A stretch of 64,000 nucleotides of DNA, from assembly GCA_965116685.1 (NCBI GenBank), contig OZ220707.1, positions 1,674,001 through 1,738,000 of the forward strand, written 5' to 3'. Below, piece after piece: positions 44,760 through 54,835 of the stretch (within the stretch, counting starts at the first letter, position 1; every line of letters starts with the position of its first letter). Below the pieces are notes generated by a model, which saw nothing but the letters and a program-made list of their open reading frames with translations, did no database searches and was not told the DNA's origin. A program made the translations under genes and the position numbers. Source of the stretch: Bin80 sp965116685 (lineage in GTDB: Bacteria; Bacteroidota; Rhodothermia; Rhodothermales; Bin80).

Positions 44760-46748
44760 ATGGCTTGCTATGTTCTGATACTGCTACTTTGGCAGGTTCC
44801 CCCACCGGATCTGGAACTAGCACATGAGGCTGTTGGGAACCAGGAGTATGGGCATGCACTCCGATTATTGGACGCGTTTCTTGAATCGGACACAACCCAT
44901 GTGGAAGGACGCTATCTTCGCGGAATCGCTCTAAGAGAGCGTGGTCGTGATCCAACGCTCCAAAACCGCCTTCAACATTTTCTCGCTCGCAGTGCAAACG
45001 ATTTTGAGTTTGTCCTCGCACAGGATTCCGCCTACCGGGATGTTCTGTTGCAGTACGCCATTCTCGCGCGGTATCAGAATGATCTGGAGCAGGCCATCAC
45101 ATTGGGAGAAGCCCAGTTAAGGCACCGCCCAGAACTGGATTATGTGTTACCACGGCTACTATCATTCTACTGGCGCTACATTGTAACCACTAAGCCACAA
45201 GAAGCAAGGGGATGGCTTCGTCGCCAGACAGGAACCCTCTCCACGCTCTTCGTTGGCCGGGCGTACGAGCGACAAGGTCTGTATGAGGCGGCAGAAAATA
45301 TCTACCGTGAAAGTGACTTGGCAGACCAGGCGATTACGCGATTGGCAAAAGCGCGATTGGACTTTGCACGGATGCGCCCGGAAGAAGGGACAAGGTCCGT
45401 GGAGGAGGCGATCACCAACCTGAGTAGGAAGGTGGATGCCCTCATTCTCTTTGAAGAAATAAAGACGATTGCCAGCCCCGAAGAATTGGCCGCATTTGAG
45501 CGAATTGAAAATGTAGAGGGGTATCAGAGGTTTTTCAATGTCTTCTGGAATCGCCGGAATCCGATGCCAGCGGCTCCCTACAATGCACGCATGGCGGAGC
45601 ACTACCGGCGATTACGCAAAGCAGAGCAGGACTATTTATTCAACGGGCTCCGCTCATGGTTTCGGAGTATGTTTACACACGACGAAGCCTATTTCCCCCC
45701 TACGTATTTACTCAGTTCTGATTTCACGGACCAGGGGATCGTATTCATCCGTCACGGCGAACCAGACGACTACACCATCGGCGAAGCAAATTCCTGGCTA
45801 TACCATGACTCTGTGCTGGTTTTTCATTTTGCTCCAACCTGTATTTCGCAAATCTGTGGAATCACGGAGCACTTCGTACCCTACCCTGTTGGGCCTACCT
45901 TTGAACCATCACTTGTAGGCCTGGATGCACTGGATGCGGAGCGAAGGAGCGTAGCGTTTCTTGTTGACGGACTGAGTACGGATCGGCATCGATGGCCTTC
46001 CGGTACCCGCTACTGGGAAGTCCCCTATGTTGTGGGTGCATTCCGAGGGATGGATGGGCGGACGCTGCTGGAGGTTTACTACGAAGTCCCTGTACATGAA
46101 ACGGCACGGGTTTCCGGGCCTGATTCCGTCATCGTGGAAGCCGGCTTTGCCGTCCACGGGAATAACTGGGATCGCATCAACTATATCCGGGAGCAAACCC
46201 CGCATGTCCGGGGAGCTCCCGGGACCGTTGACCGATTCCAGCTTGATTTACCTGCGGCACCCTTCAATTTTGCACTCCATGCCCGAGTGCTGGGGGGAGT
46301 GCATCTGCAGGTAACCCGCTTTCGTTACACGGTGCCCAGGTTTACCGATACGGGCTTGCAACTCAGTGATATTCTCCTGGCAGACAGCATGGATACCGTA
46401 CCGGATGCAATCGGGCGTGATGAGATGATCCTGTATGTGAATCCATCTAGGAAATTTTTAAGATCTGAAACGCCCCTCGTGTACTTTGAAATCTATAATC
46501 TGGAACGCGAGACGGATGGACAGACCAGATACCGCATTGCCTATTCGCTGATTCCCCATGATGAGGATCAAGCCGGCGCCATCACCTTGCAGACCAGTGA
46601 GCAGCGAAGCTCCCAGAGGTCTCCACTCTCTTATGTCTCCATTGAGTTGCAGGAGGCATCGCGCGGAAGCTACCTGTTGGAGGTAGAAGTGGAGGATCTG
46701 GTCTCGGGAGCAACTGCACAGGCTGCAAGAGTGCTGATCCTGGAGTAG
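44760..46748 (+). CDS. GWxTD-domain protein with TPR-like N-terminus
   Basis: A 662-residue exported protein from ATG 44760, with a short signal (MACYVLILLLWQV). The N-terminal half is helical with TPR-like repeats (ALRLLDAFLES, LLQYAILARYQND). The GWxTD domain lies in the middle (FFNVFWNRRNPMP, then HYRRLRKAEQDYL, and IVFIRHGEPDDYT near 330). A beta-rich C-terminus follows. This family is common in Bacteroidota/Rhodothermota and is of unknown function, perhaps envelope-associated. The gene converges with the polyprenyl synthase, leaving only 6 nt between stops. Confidence 0.82.
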   Translation: MACYVLILLLWQVPPPDLELAHEAVGNQEYGHALRLLDAFLESDTTHVEGRYLRGIALRERGRDPTLQNRLQHFLARSANDFEFVLAQDSAYRDVLLQYAILARYQNDLEQAITLGEAQLRHRPELDYVLPRLLSFYWRYIVTTKPQEARGWLRRQTGTLSTLFVGRAYERQGLYEAAENIYRESDLADQAITRLAKARLDFARMRPEEGTRSVEEAITNLSRKVDALILFEEIKTIASPEELAAFERIENVEGYQRFFNVFWNRRNPMPAAPYNARMAEHYRRLRKAEQDYLFNGLRSWFRSMFTHDEAYFPPTYLLSSDFTDQGIVFIRHGEPDDYTIGEANSWLYHDSVLVFHFAPTCISQICGITEHFVPYPVGPTFEPSLVGLDALDAERRSVAFLVDGLSTDRHRWPSGTRYWEVPYVVGAFRGMDGRTLLEVYYEVPVHETARVSGPDSVIVEAGFAVHGNNWDRINYIREQTPHVRGAPGTVDRFQLDLPAAPFNFALHARVLGGVHLQVTRFRYTVPRFTDTGLQLSDILLADSMDTVPDAIGRDEMILYVNPSRKFLRSETPLVYFEIYNLERETDGQTRYRIAYSLIPHDEDQAGAITLQTSEQRSSQRSPLSYVSIELQEASRGSYLLEVEVEDLVSGATAQAARVLILE

Positions 46749-46754
46749 GTCTGA

Positions 46755-47750
46755 TCACTTTTTCCGCGCAACCACATAATGGCTGAGTGCATGCATGGCT
46801 CTGCGAGCCTCGGAGTCTGGAAAAACTTCCAGTAAAGATTGTGCCGCTCTCACATGATCCTCCATACGCTCTTGCGCATAGGCGAGTCCTCCGGTCGATT
46901 TGACGAACTCGAGAATGATCTGCCGGTTTTCCTTTGACTGCTTGCCTCTACGTATAATTTTCAGGATTCGTTTCCGCTCGGGCGGGTCTGCCACTTCAAG
47001 TGCATGGATCAGAGGAAGCGTCACCAGTTTCTTTTGAAGGTCCGCTCCCACAGGCTTCCCAACTTCCTGCGTTCCAAAATCAAAGAGATCATCCCGGATC
47101 TGGAATGCCAGCCCCAGCTGCTCCCCATACTCTCCCATCGCGTTCAGGCTCTGCTCGTCTGCACCCGCACTTAACGCACCACAGCGTGTGCATGCGGACA
47201 GGAGCGAGGCCGTTTTGTCTGAAATGATCCTGTAGTAAGATTCTTCGTCAACATCCATACTCCGGGCACGCTGCACCTGGCGAAGTTCTCCCTCACTCAT
47301 ACGTTTCACCGCGTTACTGAGAACTCGCAATAGGTCATAGTCATCATGCTCCAGGGCTAGGAGCAGGCCGCGACTTAGGAAGTAGTCCCCAAGCAGAACG
47401 GCTACCTTATTGCCCCAAAGTGCGTTGATGGAAAAGGCGCTCCGCCGTTTTTCTGATTCATCTACTACATCATCGTGCACAAGTGTAGCAGTGTGAAGTA
47501 GCTCAACAAGTGCAGCAGCGCGATAACTCCGCTCACAGACACCCCCACATGTTTTAGCAGTCAAAAGCACCAGTAGTGGCCGGATCCGTTTACCTTTCTG
47601 ACGCAGAAAGTACCGCAGCACCAGATTCAGCAGCCCATGTTCTACACGCATGGCCGCCTTGAAGTGGCGAGAAAATTCCTTCAGATCGTCCGCCACAACG
47701 GATTGGAAGTCTCGTACCGCGACCACTGGTTCCTTCTGGTTTTCCGCCAT
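46755..47750 (-). CDS. polyprenyl diphosphate synthase
   Basis: A 331-residue trans-isoprenyl diphosphate synthase that makes the long chain used for quinone side chains or similar lipids. Visible motifs are GKRIRP at 53-58, the first Asp-rich motif DDVVD at 93-97, and the second DDLFD at 220-224 preceded by FQIR. Length and the absence of a chain-stop aromatic near the first motif suit a medium-to-long product (hepta- to octaprenyl). The product length cannot be fixed from sequence. Confidence 0.93.
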   Translation of the reverse strand: MAENQKEPVVAVRDFQSVVADDLKEFSRHFKAAMRVEHGLLNLVLRYFLRQKGKRIRPLLVLLTAKTCGGVCERSYRAAALVELLHTATLVHDDVVDESEKRRSAFSINALWGNKVAVLLGDYFLSRGLLLALEHDDYDLLRVLSNAVKRMSEGELRQVQRARSMDVDEESYYRIISDKTASLLSACTRCGALSAGADEQSLNAMGEYGEQLGLAFQIRDDLFDFGTQEVGKPVGADLQKKLVTLPLIHALEVADPPERKRILKIIRRGKQSKENRQIILEFVKSTGGLAYAQERMEDHVRAAQSLLEVFPDSEARRAMHALSHYVVARKK

Positions 47751-47811
47751 CTATGCAGTAATACGTTAAAGGACTTGGCTAAGACTCACGTATCGATTCC
47801 TCATGAGAATA

Positions 47812-48828
47812 TTAACCGAAACCATGGCGATTTTGACGGAGCAGTATCAGGAAGAATGGCACGCCGCAGAGTGCTGTAACAATGCCAACCGGCAATTGTG
47901 CGCCGGGCAAAAGCGCTCTGGCTGCAAGGTCTGCCCAGAGAAGAAAAATTGCCCCAGCCATAAAGCTTGCCGGTAATACCCGTCGATGGGTTACACCGGT
48001 GAAGGAACGGACGGCGTGAGGGACAATCAACCCCACAAACCCAATTGCTCCACTTGCGGCAACGATTGATCCAGTCACGAGCGAAGCCAGAACAATCAGG
48101 ATTCGTTTCACAGACTCAACCGGTACACCGAGTGAGTGGGCAGACTCGTCGCCCGTCAGCATCCCATCCAATGGCTGCGCTAACACAAGTAATACGACAA
48201 GACCAATTGAGACGGCAATTGCAGGCCAAATGAGCGTATTCCATGTTGCCAAATGGAGTGAGCCCAGAAGCCAGAATAAAACCGATCTCAGTTTATCCGG
48301 ATCCGGAGAAGACAGGGTGATAAAGGAGGCCAGAGCACCCATCAGAGATGCAACAGCAACCCCGGCCAAAAGTAGCCGTGTCACGGACAGATGTCCCCGA
48401 CTGCCTGCTACACTATAGACGATGAGGATTGCACATAATCCTCCTGCGAAGGCGGCAATCGGCATTGAGAGGGCTTTTGAGATCAGAGGGGGCAAAAAGC
48501 CCAGATAGAATAATGATGCGCCCGCGGTTGCACCACTGGAGATTCCCAGGATGTAGGGCTCTGCCAGCGGATTACGGACCAATGTCTGCATTGCAGCGCC
48601 AATGATTCCGAGCCCACCTCCCACAATCAGGGCAAGTACAGCACGAGGAAGACGCAGATGCCAAACAATACGATCTGCAATCGGATCTGGAGCGGTGCCA
48701 TATCCAAATGTAGCATGATGCCACAGTACCGACAGCGCTTCGATAAATGACACCTCTCTCCCCACGCTTACGGAGATCATCACACTCAAAAGCGCCAGGG
48801 TTAGTAGCGCAGCTGTCCAGCGGTTCAT
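47812..48828 (-). CDS. FecCD/BtuC-type ABC transporter permease
   Basis: A 338-residue inner membrane permease with about ten hydrophobic helices and the FecCD/BtuC signatures LRLPRAVLALIVGGGLGIIGAA and GAIGFVGLIVPH. It imports iron-siderophore or cobalamin. Its start overlaps the stop of the substrate-binding protein gene upstream (4 nt). The operon has no ATP-binding subunit in the window, so that must be encoded elsewhere or outside. Confidence 0.9.
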   Translation of the reverse strand: MNRWTAALLTLALLSVMISVSVGREVSFIEALSVLWHHATFGYGTAPDPIADRIVWHLRLPRAVLALIVGGGLGIIGAAMQTLVRNPLAEPYILGISSGATAGASLFYLGFLPPLISKALSMPIAAFAGGLCAILIVYSVAGSRGHLSVTRLLLAGVAVASLMGALASFITLSSPDPDKLRSVLFWLLGSLHLATWNTLIWPAIAVSIGLVVLLVLAQPLDGMLTGDESAHSLGVPVESVKRILIVLASLVTGSIVAASGAIGFVGLIVPHAVRSFTGVTHRRVLPASFMAGAIFLLWADLAARALLPGAQLPVGIVTALCGVPFFLILLRQNRHGFG

Positions 48829-49706
48829 GGGCTCGTCACAGCTTTAGGATGCAACACCCGTGCGAGTTCCCAGGACCCTGCTAGGAGACGCGGACCGGGC
48901 CGTAAAATAGCAGGGTCAAGTCTAAAGACCTGATCAGAAACAATGGCAGGCAGGATATCCCAGGTTGAATGATGCGTCAGTAGTTGGGACTTGTTGAACT
49001 CAGGGCCAAATGAGACTACAATTACATCCGGACTGGAGGTCAAAACGAACTCATCTGTCAGAACAGGAAACCGTACGGATTGGGTTCTTGTGATGCTATG
49101 CCCACCGGCAAGGTCAATCACGTCATGAATGTAGCTCCCCTGCCCAAAAGCATACAACGTGACTGGCTCTACCAAAAACAGCACGTCTGGTTTTTCGGGT
49201 AGGTTTACGGTCAGCATAGCAAGTTGGGTGAGTGAGTCTTCAAGCTGTGTCGCACGCTTGTGTGCGACTTCTAATGTACCGAGTAGTTCGCCTAGATCCC
49301 GCATCGCCCGCGTTACGTCTTTGAGTGTATTCACAGCAACAAAGTAGACAGGGACCCCCGCTGCTGCAAAAGTATCCGCATCCCTTGGGTTATTCACCTG
49401 CTCACTTGCAAAGACCAAATCTACGTCAAGAGCGACAATGGCTTCGAAATCCATTGGGATGACACTGTACCGGGGCAGTGAATCAACCGCAGGAGGAAAG
49501 TCGTCGTAGGCCGATACTCCGACGACTTTTGATCCGGCCCCGGAGGCAAAGAGAAGTTCTGTGATATTGGGTGCCAAAGGGGCAATTCTCTCAATTCTCA
49601 AGGGTACCTCTACGGTGCGATCTAGATCATCCTGGACCGTACGTTCGCCCCCCAAACTGGTTGAGCAGCCGGTAATGACCAGGAAAAGCAGACAGATTTG
49701 ACGCAT
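48825..49706 (-). CDS. BtuF-like ABC transporter substrate-binding lipoprotein
   Basis: A 293-residue periplasmic binding protein with lipoprotein signal LFLVITGC (Cys14, start ATG 49706). The class III binding fold is visible: RIAPLAPNITELLFASGAGSKVVGVS, then DFEAIVALDVDLVFAS, which is typical of cobalamin/iron-siderophore (BtuF-like) proteins. It is the first gene of the permease operon. The 67-nt gap to the divergent deoC gene is too short for a cobalamin riboswitch, and none is seen. B12 is the likeliest substrate but iron chelates are possible. Confidence 0.85.
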   Translation of the reverse strand: MRQICLLFLVITGCSTSLGGERTVQDDLDRTVEVPLRIERIAPLAPNITELLFASGAGSKVVGVSAYDDFPPAVDSLPRYSVIPMDFEAIVALDVDLVFASEQVNNPRDADTFAAAGVPVYFVAVNTLKDVTRAMRDLGELLGTLEVAHKRATQLEDSLTQLAMLTVNLPEKPDVLFLVEPVTLYAFGQGSYIHDVIDLAGGHSITRTQSVRFPVLTDEFVLTSSPDVIVVSFGPEFNKSQLLTHHSTWDILPAIVSDQVFRLDPAILRPGPRLLAGSWELARVLHPKAVTSP

Positions 49707-49773
49707 TGAAAATCGGACGGATGGCACCCGCAGACAGATCAGAAGTTATAACAAGGAAATCCTTTTTCCTTGA

Positions 49774-50463
49774 ATGAGCGGTACGCGCCTCCATACCTCA
49801 GACTTGAATGCAATCGAATTGGCTGGGATGATTGATCATACCAAGCTTGGCCCTAACACTACGATCAAAGATATCAACGTTCTTTGTCAGGAAGCCGCTG
49901 CGTATGAGTTCGCTAGTGTGTGTGTGCCTCCGTGTTACGTTAGGGAAGCTAAATTGATGCTCCACGAAAAGTCTCCATCGGTCTGCACCGTGCTGGGATT
50001 CCCGCATGGGAATAATTGTACTGCCACGAAAGCCAAGGAAGCATTGCTTGCTCTTGAGGAGGGGGCAACCGAGGTTGATATGGTCATGGCGGTGGGGATG
50101 CTGAAGAGCAGCTTATGCAAGGATGTCGAAAAAGATATTGAGGCGGTTGTACGAGTTTGTGAGGGTGCTGCCCTAGTGAAGGTGATTCTTGAATGTGTTC
50201 TACTCACGGATGAAGAAAAACGTACTGCATGTCGTTTAGCGAGCAATGCCGGGGCAGATTATGTCAAAACCTCAACGGGATATGCGGGCGGAGGAGCCAC
50301 CGAGAAAGATGTTGCTCTGATGTATGATGTAGTTGGAGATACTCTTGGCATCAAAGCATCCGGTGGAATACGGACAAATATTGAAGCACTGGCGATGATT
50401 CGAGCAGGGGCGAACAGGATTGGGGCCAGTGCATCGGTTGCAATTATCCAAGGAATGGAATGA
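49774..50463 (+). CDS. deoC: deoxyribose-phosphate aldolase
   Basis: A 229-residue class I aldolase cleaving 2-deoxyribose-5-phosphate to acetaldehyde and glyceraldehyde-3-phosphate. The Schiff-base Lys is in ADYVKTSTGY near residue 167, with the partner Lys/Asp region LVKVILECVLLTDEEK before it. IDHTKLGP and GFPHGNN mark the N-terminal strands, and GIRT and GANRIGAS the phosphate site. It is cytoplasmic. The stop overlaps the start of the lipoprotein gene (ATGA). Confidence 0.95.
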   Translation: MSGTRLHTSDLNAIELAGMIDHTKLGPNTTIKDINVLCQEAAAYEFASVCVPPCYVREAKLMLHEKSPSVCTVLGFPHGNNCTATKAKEALLALEEGATEVDMVMAVGMLKSSLCKDVEKDIEAVVRVCEGAALVKVILECVLLTDEEKRTACRLASNAGADYVKTSTGYAGGGATEKDVALMYDVVGDTLGIKASGGIRTNIEALAMIRAGANRIGASASVAIIQGME

Positions 50464-51026
50464 TATCTGATTCGAATCGCTGTTTAATCCTGATTTGTTT
50501 ACTTCTTAGCGCAGCCGGCTGCTCAACTCCAGGGCCGCCATCACTGGTTGATACGATTCCTCAAAAAGACGTAGACGAGGTACCAATTGACTGGACCGAA
50601 TATGAGAACTTCAATCCAGAAGCATACCGGGAACCGTCTAGGAATCCTTCGCCCATGATCCAACACGATGTTCCTGAGGTACTGTTATCCACAGAGGTTC
50701 CGTTCTTCAATCCCCCGGAGGGGCAATCGGGGTTTCGGGTTGAGATTCTCTCTACGCTGAATAAACAAGAAGCAGACCAGGTGGTCGAAGATGCTTTGGC
50801 ATGGTGGCGGGATTTTGTCGAGGACAACTCGCTCCATGCATTGTATCCACAGATTGAATCAGAGCCACCGGTATACCAGGATTTCCGTGCCCCTTATTAT
50901 CGCGTTCGGATCGGAAACTTTATCAATCGGGATGATGCTGAACGCCTCCTGGAGGTGATTGAGAAAAGTTATCCCAGTGCATTCATCGCACCGGATATGG
51001 TCATTATTGGGACACCAATAGAGTAG
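50460..51026 (+). CDS. SPOR-domain lipoprotein
   Basis: A 188-residue lipoprotein. The signal is LICLLLSAAGC with Cys at about 21. A proline-rich linker follows and then a C-terminal SPOR-like domain (residues about 90-185) with repeated RVEILSTLNKQEAD and YYRVRIGNFINRDDAERLL blocks. SPOR domains bind denuded peptidoglycan at division sites. The N-terminal region (residues 22-80) is not recognised. It follows deoC with a 4-nt overlap, so they share a transcript though the functions are unrelated. Confidence 0.78.
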   Translation: MISDSNRCLILICLLLSAAGCSTPGPPSLVDTIPQKDVDEVPIDWTEYENFNPEAYREPSRNPSPMIQHDVPEVLLSTEVPFFNPPEGQSGFRVEILSTLNKQEADQVVEDALAWWRDFVEDNSLHALYPQIESEPPVYQDFRAPYYRVRIGNFINRDDAERLLEVIEKSYPSAFIAPDMVIIGTPIE

Positions 51027-51180
51027 TTGGGGACGTATATAATCCCCCGGCTTATTGTGTGACTACGAGCCGAATGCTGCTCCATATGCAGCATTAAACC
51101 TTTTGGCGCTGGATCAAAGAAACAGGGGGGCGTCCCTTGCGTTGAAGGGGGTCGGAAAACATATCTCTTATCATACTCTC

Positions 51181-51765
51181 ATGTACCGATTCAGCACTGC
51201 AATCTTCTTACTGGCGTTTCTCTTATTTGGAGCCAACGACGCATTTTCTCAGCGACCATCATCCCCTCGCGGTGAGGCATCAACGCAGATTGGAGAAGCG
51301 TGGATTGTTGTTGATTACGGGCGCCCAATCCTCCGCGGTCGCACAGGAATCTTCGGTTCTGATGAAGACTATGGGACCCTGGTGACCGGACCTGCACCAG
51401 TCTGGCGCGCGGGTGCAAACAAATCAACAAGGTTACACACGCAGGTCCCCCTCATGATTGGCAATGTGGAGGTTGCGGCCGGTGAGTACAGCATATTCGT
51501 CGATCTAAGCCAGAGTGGCTGGACCTTTATTCTTTCCACGCACACAGCCAAAGAGTCTGGCAGAGCTCCCGGTGAGGGAATCTGGGGAGCCTACGGCTAT
51601 ACTCCTGATAAAGATATCGTGCGTGTTCCCATGACGGCGAGCGAGATGACGCACAGTGCAGATCAATTCACGATTGGATTTTTCGATGTGACTGAGGGGG
51701 GTGGCGTGCTTTCTATGATGTGGGAGCATACAATGGCGAGCGTCCCCTTTGCAGTCGTTCAGTAG
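51181..51765 (+). CDS. DUF2911 secreted protein
   Basis: A 194-residue protein, started at ATG 51181 so that MYRFSTAIFLLAFLLFGANDAFS is the signal peptide. The longer frame from 51055 lacks coding character. The body matches DUF2911: VDYGRPILRGRTGIFG, then WRAGANKSTRL, and a C-terminal YTPDKDIVRVPM block. DUF2911 proteins are common in Bacteroidota and are of unknown function. The coding end is followed by a 190-nt gap with a TCTGGC/GCCAGA stem, then the convergent TonB receptor. Confidence 0.88.
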   Translation: MYRFSTAIFLLAFLLFGANDAFSQRPSSPRGEASTQIGEAWIVVDYGRPILRGRTGIFGSDEDYGTLVTGPAPVWRAGANKSTRLHTQVPLMIGNVEVAAGEYSIFVDLSQSGWTFILSTHTAKESGRAPGEGIWGAYGYTPDKDIVRVPMTASEMTHSADQFTIGFFDVTEGGGVLSMMWEHTMASVPFAVVQ

Positions 51766-51954
51766 CGGCCGTTCACTTTGACAGATTGAACCACAGCATC
51801 TTCTTCAGAAATTGAGCGGATGCCGGGAGGAAGGGAATTCATTTCTTCACACAGCGCCGGTCTGGCTTGATGGTTTCTTGACAGGCCAGATCATTCGTGC
51901 GAACGATGCGATCAAGTTAACTGCCTCCGAGCGTCAGTATCAATAATCCCCGCC

Positions 51955-54645
51955 TCAATGAAATGTGATGCGTGTCCCCACGTTAAACGTTCTGGGTAAA
52001 CCAAGGAATACTTCTGCATCATCCGCCCTCCCCATATTTGTACCATTCCCAGTGTAGGCATGAAAGCGGGAATTATTTACGGCATCCTGCACATAGAACG
52101 CATCGGTTACGTTGAAGACATGAAAAAACAGTCGAAAACCATAACGGCCTCTATTAAAATCATAGCCAGCCTGTAGATCAAGCACCGTGTATCCCGGTGC
52201 TTCCCATACGGCACCCCCCCGATCACTATATCCTGCAGGATCAAAATCTGCAAAATGCTGAGCGTAGGAGCGCCCCGTCAGCCTAACATGTAGCCCGGAA
52301 TACGGGAACACCGTTATCGCATAGGCAACTTGTGTCTGGGGGGCATCACCCACCTTCACTCCACTCAGTGGAAGCGATACCTGCTGTTGGCTATCCGGAT
52401 TGGAACGATCAAGTGTATAGATGCCCGATACATCATCCGTATAATGCCAATCACCCAAAGAAAACGCGCCATCCACACGCACGAAATCCACCGGCTGCCA
52501 GGCAAGCTCTCCTTCGATTCCTTTGTGCTGTGCATTCAGCCCTTTGATACTTACGAGTTCATCGTTACCGCTTTGCTCCACAAGGTTGCGGGTCACCGTA
52601 CGATCATTCCATGTCGTGTGGTAGAGATTTAGCTTCGCCGTCATTTTTCTATTGAGAGACCTGAAACTTATACCGCTTTCCACCCCGACGAATGTTTCGT
52701 TCTGAGGATCTGGGTTTATGCTACCGGAGATGGCATCAATGACACCATCAAAAACAGGCACTTTGGAAACATGGCCTGCATTTGCATAAACGGAGATCGC
52801 ATCACTCAGGCCATAACTTACACCACCTTTGATCTGATACCCGCCAATGGAGGGAGGAGACGTCATGAAAAATCCTCCCTTTCCGTCATCTCTAAAGAAA
52901 TCTTCAAAGGAATATTTAACACTGGAATAGCCTGCAACCGCAAAACTGTTCCATGCGCCTGCATCAAACTGCCCCTGCAAGAATCCTCCGATCCAGTTTA
53001 CCGTCACTTCATCATTGTATTCAAAGCGATCCCCCAGTTGCAGGACCTTCCCCTCTGGGTCCCAGAAGTCGCTATCGTCAATCCGCAGATACCCCTCTCC
53101 TCCGAGTAGATCCCTGACCGTACTGAAATGCTGAATCTCAGCCGTACGCCAGTCTATCCCCGCCTCCAACTTGAGGCGACTGCTCATCTGGTGTGTCAAC
53201 TTGGAAATAGCTCCCACTGTCCACTGCACATTATGACGGTTTCGGATTATGCCGAAAGACTGTCCGTTCTCTCTGTTCCATCGAATCGTTGCATCATAGT
53301 CGGGAACCGGGGACGGGCCATCATAATTCTGGATCAACGCACCATGGCGGCCTGAGCCACCACCCTTTCCTCCTGAATAATACAAGGTAGTGGAAAGCAG
53401 AGACTTATCTGTCAGCTGTCCAAAATGGCTTAGACTCAAAATGGGCTTGTGAAAAAAATTCTCAATTTCATCAATATATTCGGCATTCTTGCGCCGCACG
53501 GGCCCAAAGCCATTGTGCTGATCCCGTGTATAGCTCTCTGAAACGGCACCGATGTTTTGATTCCAGCGCCGCCCTCCTTCCGGGAATTGCCGCAGGATAT
53601 CGGCTATCGTCTCTTCATCCAACCCATCCTGCTCAAACACTTTTCTTGCAAAGCCGTGGTCATAGGCAGCAATATTCTGCCGGAACAGATTTTGCCCATG
53701 GCGCTGAGGTGTACCGATTGCAAAAAAGTCTATGCGATGTCTGCTGCTTGCATTCCAACCAACTGCAGCGTAGTAGGACCACATGTCCGTCCACGTTCCG
53801 TCCACATACCCTCGTCCCGTCTTCTGGACCCCGGATACGGTCACGGCAACCTTACCATTAATCAGCCCGGAAGACAACATGAGGTTCGTCTTACGAAGTC
53901 CATCATTACCGAATTCCTGTCTAAGAAGTACTTGTCGGGTATTGCGCGCCGGATCGGTGAGAATATTCATTGTACCACCAATGGACGGCGTAGCCAGCGT
54001 GACAACGGACAAGCCACGTTGAAGCTGGATGGAGTTCATCACCTCTCCCAAACCATCCCAGTTTGACCAGTAAAGCCAGCCATTTTCCATGTCATTGGTT
54101 GGAACCCCGTTGATCATGATGGCAATATTGCGCTGATTGAACCCGCGTACATTCACACGCGCGTCACCCGCACCACCTCCCTGGACTGTACTGTAAACCG
54201 ACGGTGCATTGTTGAGCGCCAGTGGCACATCACGCGAGCCAAGATCACGCCGCAACTCTGCTCGCCCCACCGTCGTGAAGGAAACCGGAGTCCGCTGCTC
54301 CAATGCTCTTGAAGAAAATACCTCCATACCCTCCAAGGCTACGCTGGTAGACTCAAGTTCAAAGTTCAGTACGATATCTGCACTCCGCACGGTCACCACC
54401 TGTGAGGCATCTTCATAGCCCACAAAGGAAACGGTGATCGTATAGGTACCGGACGAAAGGCCCAAGAGCTCAAAACGCCCTTCTGCATCCGTTGTAGTTC
54501 CACGGGAAGTACCCTCCAGGATCACAGAAGCACCAGGCAATGAGTCACCGATATCAAGCGTGATAACGGTCCCAGTTACGTTATACTGTGCCAGAGAGGC
54601 ACTTACAAAAAAGAGGCCTGCAAGGACTGTCAGGAGGTGTTTCAT
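51955..54645 (-). CDS. TonB-dependent receptor with carboxypeptidase-like regulatory domain
   Basis: An 896-residue SusC-like/CarboxypepD_reg receptor. ATG 54645 starts the signal MKHLLTVLAGLFFVSASLAQ. The longer frame to 54747 adds unlikely sequence. A CarboxypepD_reg-like domain covers residues 21-105 (GTVITLDIGDSLPGASVI). A plug follows (RRDLGSRDVPLALNNAPSV, INGVPTNDMENGWLYWSNWDG), then a 22-strand barrel. It imports large glycans or chelates, and no SusD partner is adjacent. A diverged piece of a paralogue lies at 61575-61697. Confidence 0.92.
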   Translation of the reverse strand: MKHLLTVLAGLFFVSASLAQYNVTGTVITLDIGDSLPGASVILEGTSRGTTTDAEGRFELLGLSSGTYTITVSFVGYEDASQVVTVRSADIVLNFELESTSVALEGMEVFSSRALEQRTPVSFTTVGRAELRRDLGSRDVPLALNNAPSVYSTVQGGGAGDARVNVRGFNQRNIAIMINGVPTNDMENGWLYWSNWDGLGEVMNSIQLQRGLSVVTLATPSIGGTMNILTDPARNTRQVLLRQEFGNDGLRKTNLMLSSGLINGKVAVTVSGVQKTGRGYVDGTWTDMWSYYAAVGWNASSRHRIDFFAIGTPQRHGQNLFRQNIAAYDHGFARKVFEQDGLDEETIADILRQFPEGGRRWNQNIGAVSESYTRDQHNGFGPVRRKNAEYIDEIENFFHKPILSLSHFGQLTDKSLLSTTLYYSGGKGGGSGRHGALIQNYDGPSPVPDYDATIRWNRENGQSFGIIRNRHNVQWTVGAISKLTHQMSSRLKLEAGIDWRTAEIQHFSTVRDLLGGEGYLRIDDSDFWDPEGKVLQLGDRFEYNDEVTVNWIGGFLQGQFDAGAWNSFAVAGYSSVKYSFEDFFRDDGKGGFFMTSPPSIGGYQIKGGVSYGLSDAISVYANAGHVSKVPVFDGVIDAISGSINPDPQNETFVGVESGISFRSLNRKMTAKLNLYHTTWNDRTVTRNLVEQSGNDELVSIKGLNAQHKGIEGELAWQPVDFVRVDGAFSLGDWHYTDDVSGIYTLDRSNPDSQQQVSLPLSGVKVGDAPQTQVAYAITVFPYSGLHVRLTGRSYAQHFADFDPAGYSDRGGAVWEAPGYTVLDLQAGYDFNRGRYGFRLFFHVFNVTDAFYVQDAVNNSRFHAYTGNGTNMGRADDAEVFLGLPRTFNVGTRITFH

Positions 54646-54835
54646 AGTAATTATCCGAAAGCCCCAATAAAATCTCCAACTGTTCTGAGTAGTGATAAAC
54701 TGTTGCAAGTAACCGATGACGAAAATGAGATGATGTGACGGAGTCACGAGTTCATATATCCGAGAAGATCATTTCTACATGCGTCGTTGAACAGTTTCTA
54801 TGACAAAATCGCTGAAACCCTTTTTGGGAAGAAGT

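Noticed and set aside
49707..49773. Cobalamin riboswitch before the BtuF-like gene
   Set aside because: Only 67 nt are available between the divergent genes and no B12-box-like sequence is seen.
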